This document shows, piece after piece, positions 11,886 to 18,425 of a DNA stretch of 18,425 nt; the stretch's first letter is position 1; every line of letters starts with the position of its first letter. The notes under the pieces were generated by a model. It was given only the letters and a program-made list of their open reading frames with translations, had not been told where the DNA came from and did not search any database. The stretch comes from Oscillospiraceae bacterium. Lineage in GTDB: Bacteria > Bacillota > Clostridia > Oscillospirales > Ruminococcaceae. A program made the position numbers and the translations under genes. The stretch is taken from NCBI GenBank assembly GCA_020024175.1, contig JAHHUB010000012.1, forward strand, positions 1-18,425, in the 5' to 3' direction.

Positions 11886-14213
11886 ATGACGGAAACAGTA
11901 AATAAAAAAACAAAATCAGAAATTAAAAACACTGAAAGCAAAAAATTAAAAATAAAGTCATGGGCAGCATGGGTTGCGGAAATCTTTGTTGTTTATACTT
12001 TTTCGGGGCTTTCTGTGGCAAAGGAGATTTTTCCGTTTGGAATTGCAATGCTTTTTAATGTAAGCACAAAAATAATTCCCATAGCGGTTTTAGCTGATAT
12101 TTTGGGGATTTTGACATTGGGAAAATCAGACTATATGCTTAAATATTTTGCATCAATATTTTTAACGGCTGCCATAAGACTTATATTTGACAGAAATGAA
12201 AATTATTCTAAAACCATAAACAGTCTTTTGGCAGCTATATCATCTCTTTTCCCCTCTTTAATTATGCTTTTTCTCTATGACAAAAGTGCTTACCAGGGAA
12301 TTATGGCAATTACCGAAGGGATTTTGACAGGGGCAAGCTGTTTTTTCTTTGCCTTGGCAAAGGAAACATTCAGCAAAAGTCCAATTTGCAGCGGCAGAAA
12401 AAACAATATTTCTGCAGTGTTTTTTATATGTATTCTGGCAATGTCCCTTATGAATTTAGAACTTATTAAAATTAATTTGGGAATGATGTTTTCAGTTGCG
12501 GCAATTTGTGTATTTTCTCAAAAAGGAGAAACCGGCAGTTGTTTAATAGGTTCTGCTTTGGCGGCATCATGGGTCATAATAAGAGGTGAAAATTCCGTAA
12601 TACCACTGCTTTTTGTTATGCTGGGACTTTTTGCGGGAATATTTAACAAAACAGGAAAATGGGCAGTTAGTTTATCCAGTATTATCACCTCTTTTTTAAT
12701 GATATTTTCTCTGAAAAGAATGGATATATCCCTTTTAACAGGAAGTTTTTTGGGAGCGGGACTGTATCTTTTTATTCCTGTGGAAATCATAAATGATTTT
12801 ATGGGAGGAATACAGCGACGGCAGGAGGATAGTCAAATCAGATATATCTGCATGATAGTAAAAAGCAAACTTCTGCTTTTGAGTGAGGCTCTGTGTGAAA
12901 TAAAAAAAACCGTAAATACAGTTTCGGCGGTAAAATCAAAATATAACATGGAAAAATACGATGTTATTTATGACACTGTTTGTGAAAGAGTGTGTAAATA
13001 CTGCCCAAATTACACTGTATGCTGGCAGAAAAACTATACTTTAACAACGGATATAATAAGGCGTGTTGTTGAAAAACTGAAAAAGAACAGGGAAATTTTA
13101 TTTTGTGATTATCCCGAATATTTTAAAGAAACCTGTAATTCCTATGTTGAAATATCAGATGCAGTGGAAGAGGGATTTAACTTATATATGATAAATAAGA
13201 AAAATCACAGGGAAATTCAGCAGGTGAGATCAGTGATTACAGAGCAGCTACAGGGAATTTCCGATATGATAAAAAATCTTTCCGAAAGTGTAGATAATAT
13301 ATACCGATCTGATATATATCTGCAGAACAGGGTTTTGGAATATTTTAAGAAAAAAGGCATAAATCTTCCAAAATGTTTTTGTTTTTATGATAAAAATGAT
13401 ATTATGACTTTGGAAATTGAAATTCCGGCAACAAAATCGGAATTTGCCTGTGGGGAAAATACTATTTTGGATTTATCGGAAATTTGCGACAGGAATTTCA
13501 CATATCCCAAAGAAATAAAAAAATACGAAACAGTAAGTCTTGTTTATATGGAAACAGCAGTATACAGAGCGGAATTGGCTTATACAAGCCACAGTGGTGA
13601 AAAAGAGGAAGTTTGCGGGGACAGTGTAAAACAATTTGAAAACAGCAGCGGATATGCCTACACTATTGTATCCGATGGAATGAGTACAGGAAAAACCGCA
13701 TCAATCCAGTCTATGATGACCACTGATATGCTGTCCGATTTGCTGATTAGAGGAGCTGACCCTGAAAGTTCGGTAAAAATTATAAATTCGGCTTTGCTGT
13801 GCAAATCTTCCTCGGAATGTATGTCCACTGTAGATATAACTGCATTAAATTTATATACAGGAGAAGCTAAATTTTATAAATCAGCTACTCCTCCCACATA
13901 TGTACTTAAAGATGGCAGAGCTATGGCTGTTTCTTCGGGAAGTTTGCCTTTGGGTATACTTAAAAATATAGAACCTCAGCAATTTTCATTGACATTGAGT
14001 GAAGGAGATATAATAGTAAATTTAACAGATGGTGCTACAGAAAGCGGTGAGGGCTGGATTCTTTCACAACTGGAATATCTAGCGGGAAAGTCAGCTCAGG
14101 ACATTGCAGACTCTCTTTATAAAACTGCTGCAGAAAGAAAATCCTGCCTGTATTTGGATGATATTAGCATAGCAGTTATAAAAATTCACAGTGAATCATC
14201 TTATCAGATGTAA
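11886..14213 (+). CDS. spoIIE: Stage II sporulation protein E (SpoIIE), PP2C-type serine phosphatase
   Basis: Dephosphorylates the anti-anti-sigma factor SpoIIAA at the sporulation septum, which releases sigma-F in the forespore; it also interacts with FtsZ in Bacillus. The 775-residue protein has an N-terminal membrane domain of about ten hydrophobic segments (roughly residues 26-300). A central regulatory region includes the conserved cysteine cluster C366, C370, C373 and C379. The C-terminal PP2C domain (about 555-770) has metal-binding acidic motifs: CGDS (Asp579), VSDGM (Asp597), STVD (Asp650), LTDGATE (Asp715) and LDD (758-759). All are intact. The ATG follows GGGAGG at good spacing. 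The gene is monocistronic here, without the tilS-hpt-ftsH neighbourhood seen in many Firmicutes, and ends at a terminator shared with the convergent GNAT gene. Confidence 0.97.
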   Translation: MTETVNKKTKSEIKNTESKKLKIKSWAAWVAEIFVVYTFSGLSVAKEIFPFGIAMLFNVSTKIIPIAVLADILGILTLGKSDYMLKYFASIFLTAAIRLIFDRNENYSKTINSLLAAISSLFPSLIMLFLYDKSAYQGIMAITEGILTGASCFFFALAKETFSKSPICSGRKNNISAVFFICILAMSLMNLELIKINLGMMFSVAAICVFSQKGETGSCLIGSALAASWVIIRGENSVIPLLFVMLGLFAGIFNKTGKWAVSLSSIITSFLMIFSLKRMDISLLTGSFLGAGLYLFIPVEIINDFMGGIQRRQEDSQIRYICMIVKSKLLLLSEALCEIKKTVNTVSAVKSKYNMEKYDVIYDTVCERVCKYCPNYTVCWQKNYTLTTDIIRRVVEKLKKNREILFCDYPEYFKETCNSYVEISDAVEEGFNLYMINKKNHREIQQVRSVITEQLQGISDMIKNLSESVDNIYRSDIYLQNRVLEYFKKKGINLPKCFCFYDKNDIMTLEIEIPATKSEFACGENTILDLSEICDRNFTYPKEIKKYETVSLVYMETAVYRAELAYTSHSGEKEEVCGDSVKQFENSSGYAYTIVSDGMSTGKTASIQSMMTTDMLSDLLIRGADPESSVKIINSALLCKSSSECMSTVDITALNLYTGEAKFYKSATPPTYVLKDGRAMAVSSGSLPLGILKNIEPQQFSLTLSEGDIIVNLTDGATESGEGWILSQLEYLAGKSAQDIADSLYKTAAERKSCLYLDDISIAVIKIHSESSYQM

Positions 14214-14289
14214 GTTTGTACATATTATTCCCCCAAAAAGCAGTATCTAAGCAATAACAGCAAATAATAAAATAATTTGAGAAAACTCA

Positions 14290-14327
14290 AAACGGAGTGT
14301 ATCAAAACTGATACACTCCGTTTCCTT
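14290..14327. terminator. Bidirectional terminator between spoIIE and the GNAT gene
   Basis: A perfect 15-bp stem (14290-14304 with 14309-14323) has a 4-nt loop, with T-rich sequence on the plus side and TTTTGAGTTTT on the minus side. It lies between convergent genes. Confidence 0.92.
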
Positions 14328-14368
14328 ATATACAGTTTGATTTATTGGAATAGGTTTACACTTTACAC

Positions 14369-14944
14369 CTACTTCAAATTCAATACAAATGTCAGACCAT
14401 CATATTTCTTACCTTGTACTTCCCGTTCGTTAATACACTTATCACAAATAGTAAATCCAAGCTTTTCTGCTAATCCAATCATTCGATGGTTACCGGACCA
14501 TGTCTGTGTATAAATTGATGTGGCTCCATGGTCAGCATAATACTGTATAAATGCACGAAAGGCATTGGTACCAACATGATTTCCCCAAATTTCAGATTTA
14601 CAAATGCTAATTCCGACTGTTTGATACACTTTTTGTCCTTCTTTAATGTGTTTTTCGTTAATCCAATCATAATTCTCATCAATCTGATAGGAACTGACCC
14701 AGCCAATGTGCTTTCCTTCGTATTCAATTTCAAATTTCCAACGAGTTACATCGTCGGGCATTGTTTTTACAGATTCATAATACTTGGTCCAGCGTTGACG
14801 CTCTTTGTTGGCATTCAATTCCTCCACTTCCCACGGAGCATCCCAGTTCATCCACTCCGTTTCCACTGTAAACCAGTGTACATAATCCTCTATATCGGAT
14901 TCTTTCATATCCCGAAGGACAACATTCTCAAATTGAATCTTCAT
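14369..14944 (-). CDS. GNAT-family N-acetyltransferase
   Basis: Predicted cytoplasmic acetyl-CoA-dependent acetyltransferase of 191 residues, RimJ/RimL-like; the substrate is unknown. The N-terminus VVLRDMKESDIEDYVHWF is a family start, YEGKHIGWVSSYQI is the central strand region, and QTVGISICKSEIWGNHVGTNAFRAFIQY holds the acetyl-CoA loop (WGNHVGT, a variant of the QxxGxG/A turn). IYTQTWSGNHRMIGLAEKLGF is the usual C-terminal block. The ATG follows AAGGAT about 10 nt upstream. It begins 31 nt after the amidase stop on the same strand, so it probably shares that transcript. Its composition looks more GC-rich and its codons differ from its neighbours, suggesting later acquisition. A drug-modifying role cannot be excluded but nothing specific supports it. 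Confidence 0.88.
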   Translation of the reverse strand: MKIQFENVVLRDMKESDIEDYVHWFTVETEWMNWDAPWEVEELNANKERQRWTKYYESVKTMPDDVTRWKFEIEYEGKHIGWVSSYQIDENYDWINEKHIKEGQKVYQTVGISICKSEIWGNHVGTNAFRAFIQYYADHGATSIYTQTWSGNHRMIGLAEKLGFTICDKCINEREVQGKKYDGLTFVLNLK

Positions 14945-14975
14945 ATCATTTTTATCCTTCTCTTGTTATTAAATA

Positions 14976-16754
14976 TTAGGAATTATATTCGGTTAAAAGG
15001 TTTATAATGCTGTCAGCCATGGCATTTGCTACATTGTAATGGTTTGTTTTGGTAAGAGAATCATCATATCCCACAGGGTTAGAAATAAATTCCACTTCTG
15101 TTAAAATTGATGGACAGAAAGGATTAAGCACTACACGAAATGCCTTTCCAAAAACTCCTCGGTTATTTTTGGATGTGTTTGCAGTCATTGCCGCTGCTGT
15201 GGAGCGGGCAAATTTTGCGGAAGGTCCGTAATAGTAGTAAACTTCGGAGCCTGAGGCGGTAGGTGTACCTGAGTTATAATGAATTGAAATAAAGAAATCT
15301 GCCCTGTTTTTAATGGCTGCATCCATTCTTTCGTTAAAGCTCACATGGGAGTCATCAGTTCTTGTCATTATAACCTGAGCACCTAAGTCTTCCAGACGGT
15401 TTTTAACTGCCATAGATGTAGCAAGGGTAAAGTCTTTTTCATTGGAACCGGTAAGCTGAGCTGTACCTAAAGCACCGGGATCTTTGCCGCCATGTCCGGG
15501 GTCTAAAGTAACTACAATTCCTTCCAAAGGTTTTTGGGGGTTGGAAGAAAGTACAGGCGGCTTTTTGCAGTAAATAACAGTTTTGCCTTCTTTGTATTCA
15601 ATTCCGTATCCCCAAAGAGATTTGGAGTTTTTCTTATAAAATGTAATTGTTGTGTTCACTCCATCATAGGATACTTGGCTGTCGCTGAAAATTTCGCTGT
15701 CCTGTACTGATATTTCAGGTACATTTTTGGTGTTGTAAAGTATAACTTTAAGATACTCGTTTTCGTTTATAAATTCATAAGGCGGATAGGAGTTGCCTTT
15801 CAGCAAATAACTTTCACCTAGATAATCAAAATCTCTGGATATATCTGTAACAGTATTTATATGAGAATAATTGCCTAAAAGAGGTTTAACATGTCTTGAA
15901 CTTACCCAGCCACCCATAGCAAGTTTATACATACCATCATCTTGTTCAATGACTTTGTCCACAGTGGAACGGGTTACGATTGTTTTGATATAAGAGCCGT
16001 TTTTATCTGTATAAACAGGTGTTGCAACTTCTGTGGCCTGAATTAAAACTTTTTCGTTTTGGGGAGCTGCAAAGAAAGTTCCTTCAGATTCATAAACAGA
16101 AGTGTTGCCGTCATTGTTTAAAGTATAGGTTATTTTAACCGGTTCAGTGAACTCAGATACTTTTGGAATAATGATTTTTATGGAGAAATTAGCGGCTATT
16201 CCCTTTGATGCTGAAGGAACATTTTGTTTAAGTTCAAATCTTTTTCCCATAAAATCAGCATAAACTCGACTGCCTGCCGGAGCTACACATTTAAGGGTAA
16301 CTTCTTCACCACCATGTGCAAATGTATCATAAATGGGGAAAGCATTGGTAATAGCAGTTGCCGAAGTGTAGCCAGGATTATTTGTGCGTGTGATATACAC
16401 TCTGTCAGAATTTTCTCCCTGAGTTACAGTGATGGTGTTTTTTCCTTCAGCAAGGTTTACTGTCATGGCAAAACTTCCGAATCTGCCTCGTTTTGTAACT
16501 TCAGTGCCATTTAAATAAAGAGGGAGATTGGGGTTTGAGGTACCTGTTATTAAATAAGATGATGCTGAGGTTGTTATATTGTCAGATGGCTGAGTTATAT
16601 TTAATTTTTGTGATATATGAAGAGATACACCAGTATCGGTAATTTTTTCAAAATCATTCTCTCCTTTTGGAAAGGCATAAGCCAAAACAGATGAAGATGT
16701 TATTACACTCATTGTCCACAATATTGCCAAAGATTTTTTTAATTTCATTTGCAT
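14976..16754 (-). CDS. Secreted N-acetylmuramoyl-L-alanine amidase (Amidase_3)
   Basis: Zinc amidase predicted to cleave the bond between N-acetylmuramic acid and L-Ala in peptidoglycan outside the cell. The 592-residue protein has a signal peptide (about 1-27, ending LAYAF), then beta-rich Ig-like sequence (about 50-125, with LNGTEVTKRGRFGSFAMTV). An SH3-like stretch follows (about 236-292, including MGGWVSSRHVKPL), then an AMIN-like or linker region. The catalytic domain (411-590) is complete: DPGHGGKDPGALG with zinc His421, NEKDFTL with zinc Glu439, SIHYNS with zinc His492, and LTEVEFISNP with catalytic Glu553. The glycine usually two residues after that Glu is Glu555. The ATG is supported by GGAAG 8 nt upstream. 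Known roles of this class include sporulation, germination and cell separation; which applies is unclear. The GNAT gene follows in the same unit. Confidence 0.93.
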   Translation of the reverse strand: MQMKLKKSLAILWTMSVITSSSVLAYAFPKGENDFEKITDTGVSLHISQKLNITQPSDNITTSASSYLITGTSNPNLPLYLNGTEVTKRGRFGSFAMTVNLAEGKNTITVTQGENSDRVYITRTNNPGYTSATAITNAFPIYDTFAHGGEEVTLKCVAPAGSRVYADFMGKRFELKQNVPSASKGIAANFSIKIIIPKVSEFTEPVKITYTLNNDGNTSVYESEGTFFAAPQNEKVLIQATEVATPVYTDKNGSYIKTIVTRSTVDKVIEQDDGMYKLAMGGWVSSRHVKPLLGNYSHINTVTDISRDFDYLGESYLLKGNSYPPYEFINENEYLKVILYNTKNVPEISVQDSEIFSDSQVSYDGVNTTITFYKKNSKSLWGYGIEYKEGKTVIYCKKPPVLSSNPQKPLEGIVVTLDPGHGGKDPGALGTAQLTGSNEKDFTLATSMAVKNRLEDLGAQVIMTRTDDSHVSFNERMDAAIKNRADFFISIHYNSGTPTASGSEVYYYYGPSAKFARSTAAAMTANTSKNNRGVFGKAFRVVLNPFCPSILTEVEFISNPVGYDDSLTKTNHYNVANAMADSIINLLTEYNS

Positions 16755-17084
16755 TTCTAAAACTTCCTTTCATTTTGTATAAATTTTTTTAACTGTAATA
16801 TATACTAACATAAAAGTATGAAATTTTTTTGTATTTGTTTCAAAAAAGTTAAATATAATAACGGAAATTATTACATATAAGTTATACTTATGGCTAATAT
16901 CATAAATATATATTTTATTTGTGGCTGAATTAGGAGTATAATATAAAAGGATACTGAGTAAACCGGTTATACAGCAAGTTTACAATATATGTGTTGATAA
17001 TGGATATAAATATATGTTACAATACACTTGTTAAAACAAATAAAAAATATATATAAAATATATTTATAAAGGAGATAATTATTT
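16755..17084. other. AT-rich intergenic region between divergent amidase and CofE-like genes
   Basis: 330 nt, extremely AT-rich, with no plausible gene. It holds the amidase ribosome binding site at its left end and the promoter of the CofE-like gene at its right. I could not identify a clear amidase promoter; CATACTTT on the minus strand is a poor partial match to a sigma-E -10 box. Confidence 0.6.
16994..17023 (+). promoter_or_regulatory. Sigma-A promoter for the CofE-like gene
   Basis: TTGATA (16994-16999) and TACAAT (17018-17023) are 18 nt apart. The leader to the AAAGGAG ribosome binding site (17068-17074) is about 40 nt. Confidence 0.65.
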
Positions 17085-18275
17085 ATGGCTAGATTGGTTG
17101 GAACTACTTCCAGAGGCATCAGAACTCCTATTATTCGTCAAGGGGACAATCTTCAAGAAATAGTTGTGGAAAGTGTTATTGCCGCTGCTGAAAGTGAAGG
17201 CTTTGAACTACATGACAGCGATGTTGTAGGTGTTACAGAAGCTGTACTGGGTAGAAGTCAGGGAAACTATGCATCTGTTGACAATATTGCAAAAGATGTT
17301 CATGAAAAATTCGGTGATGAAACAGTGGGTGTTATTTTCCCAATTCTTAGCAGAAACCGTTTTTCAGTATGTCTTAAAGGTATTGCAAAAGGACTTAAAA
17401 AAATGGTACTTATGCTCAGCTATCCTTCTGATGAAGTCGGAAATCATCTTGTAAGCCTTGACCAATTAGATGAAGCAGGCATAAACCCATGGTCGGATGT
17501 CCTCACAGAAAAAGAATACAGAGAAAAATTCGGCGAAAATCTTCACCCGTTTACAGGTGTTGACTATGTTAAATACTACAGAGATTTGATTACAAGTTTC
17601 GGATGTGAAGTTGAAATTATTTTTGGAAATGACCCTAAGGTAATTCTTGATTACACAAAAGATGTATTGCATTGTGATATTCATACTCGCGAAAGAACCA
17701 AGAGAATTCTCAAAAAAGCAGGGGCTCAAAAAATCTATGGCCTTACAGATATTCTTACAAAATCCGTTGATGGCAGCGGCTGCAACCCTAAATACGGACT
17801 TCTCGGTTCCAATAAGGCAACAGAAGAATCAGTAAAACTCTTCCCTGTCAACTGCGAAGAATTTGTAACCAATGTTCACAATATGTTTAAGGAAAGAACA
17901 GGCAAGAACATAGAAGTTATGGTTTATGGTGATGGTGCATTTAAAGATCCTGTAGGCAAGATTTGGGAACTTGCTGACCCTGTTGTTTCCCCTGGTTACA
18001 CAGCAGGTTTGGAAGGCACACCTAACGAAGTAAAGCTTAAATATCTGGCTGACAACGATTTTGCTGATTTAAGCGGTGATGAACTTAAAAACGCTATTGC
18101 AAACTATATAAAGAACAAAGATTCAGATTTAAAAGGTAAAAATGTTTCTCTTGGAACAACTCCAAGACGCCTTACAGACCTTATCGGTTCTCTTTGCGAC
18201 CTTACATCAGGAAGTGGAGATAAGGGTACTCCTGTAATTTTGGTTCAGGGATATTTTGATAACTTCACTAAATAA
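17085..18275 (+). CDS. Coenzyme F420-0:L-glutamate ligase-like protein (CofE family)
   Basis: Resembles the F420 gamma-glutamyl ligase family (CofE/FbiB N-domain), which adds L-glutamate to F420-0 using GTP. The N-terminal GIRTPIIRQGDNL fits the family's start, where the ligase binds GTP and metal. Later landmarks include VGVTEAVLGRSQGN (about 48-61), PILSRNRFSVCLKGIAKG (86-103), YGDGAFKDPVGKIWELADP (281-299) and SPGYTAGLEGTPNEVK (302-317). The length of 396 residues is longer than archaeal CofE (about 250), matching a Firmicutes-type extended version. Nothing in the window makes or uses F420, so the true substrate may be another acceptor. The start is firm: AAAGGAG is 10 nt before the ATG. 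It is monocistronic as far as the window shows. Confidence 0.85.
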   Translation: MARLVGTTSRGIRTPIIRQGDNLQEIVVESVIAAAESEGFELHDSDVVGVTEAVLGRSQGNYASVDNIAKDVHEKFGDETVGVIFPILSRNRFSVCLKGIAKGLKKMVLMLSYPSDEVGNHLVSLDQLDEAGINPWSDVLTEKEYREKFGENLHPFTGVDYVKYYRDLITSFGCEVEIIFGNDPKVILDYTKDVLHCDIHTRERTKRILKKAGAQKIYGLTDILTKSVDGSGCNPKYGLLGSNKATEESVKLFPVNCEEFVTNVHNMFKERTGKNIEVMVYGDGAFKDPVGKIWELADPVVSPGYTAGLEGTPNEVKLKYLADNDFADLSGDELKNAIANYIKNKDSDLKGKNVSLGTTPRRLTDLIGSLCDLTSGSGDKGTPVILVQGYFDNFTK

Positions 18276-18294
18276 TATTGTCAGATGTGAGGTT

Positions 18295-18425
18295 TTGATA
18301 AAAATACTGTGATTAAAATTATAAAAAAGTGATTATATGCACACTGTAAAACTTTTATAAAAATAACTCCTGGGATGTACTCTATAAAGGGTGGTTTCTA
18401 CCATCAAATACACAATGACTGATGG
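18295..18425 (+). promoter_or_regulatory. Possible promoter and structured leader of the next gene, cut by the window end
   Basis: TTGATA (18295-18300) and TATAAA (18320-18325, 19-nt spacer) are a weak promoter candidate. From about 18361 the composition changes and hairpins appear: TACTC with GGGTG around TATAAA, GGTGG with CTACC (18391-18403), and CCATCA with TGATGG, the last two overlapping at CC. GTTTCTACC also occurs in purine riboswitches, but the rest of that fold is not recognisable. It may be an RNA leader of unknown class. Confidence 0.3.

Noticed and set aside
11756..11941. Minus-strand ORF in front of spoIIE
   Set aside because: It overlaps the spoIIE promoter, leader and first codons, has no ribosome binding site, and shows no family resemblance.
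14277..15007. Plus-strand ORFs across the GNAT gene
   Set aside because: They are mirror frames of a clear minus-strand acetyltransferase.
18391..18425. Purine riboswitch, suggested by GTTTCTACC
   Set aside because: The P2/L2 part and the conserved L3 are not recognisable and the window ends, so the class call is not supported.
1..18425. CRISPR arrays, insertion sequences and replication origins
   Set aside because: No regularly spaced repeats, transposase genes, terminal inverted repeats with target duplications, or DnaA-box clusters were seen.

Overview
The window looks like chromosomal DNA from a spore-forming, low-GC, Gram-positive anaerobe of the Clostridia. The evidence is AT-rich DNA, strong purine-rich ribosome binding sites, frequent TTG starts, TTGACA/TATAAT promoters, short hairpin-plus-T terminators and the sporulation genes spoIID and spoIIE. 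The species cannot be named from the sequence alone.

Layout. Positions 1-1815 (minus) carry the glycolytic pair pgk-tpiA, with tpiA cut by the window edge. A GNAT acetyltransferase (minus) follows. Then come acyl carrier protein with its own promoter and terminator, a CPBP membrane protease, the tRNA deaminase tadA and a tRNA-Pro(TGG) gene, all plus. From 4745 to about 6100 lies a small, visibly GC-richer island. It holds a decayed hydrolase-like pseudogene, one intact membrane-protein gene and coding debris, and it ends in a mutated 45-nt copy of the 3' part of the tRNA-Pro gene. I read it as the remnant of an element integrated into the tRNA gene; no integrase is left.

Positions 6200-11640 hold cell-envelope and sporulation genes: a DacF/PBP5-like D,D-carboxypeptidase (minus) divergent from spoIID (plus), an S41-like protease homolog that appears to lack its catalytic residues (minus), and a maltose O-acetyltransferase-like left-handed beta-helix protein (minus) that lacks the usual catalytic histidine. 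SpoIIE (plus, 11886-14213) has a promoter with the unusual 21-nt spacer known from Spo0A-activated sigma-A promoters. It converges on a two-gene minus unit: a secreted N-acetylmuramoyl-L-alanine amidase followed by a GNAT acetyltransferase. The window ends with a CofE-like F420 gamma-glutamyl ligase homolog (plus) and the start of a structured, unidentified leader.

Functional themes are central metabolism (pgk, tpiA, acpP), translation fidelity (tadA next to a tRNA), peptidoglycan remodelling (DacF-like enzyme, SpoIID, amidase) and early sporulation control (SpoIIE). No CRISPR array, IS element or complete mobile element was seen. The most interesting points are the tRNA-Pro island, the shared ATGACAAA motif in three promoter regions, the spoIIE/spoIID promoter geometry, and two enzyme homologs that seem to have lost catalytic residues.
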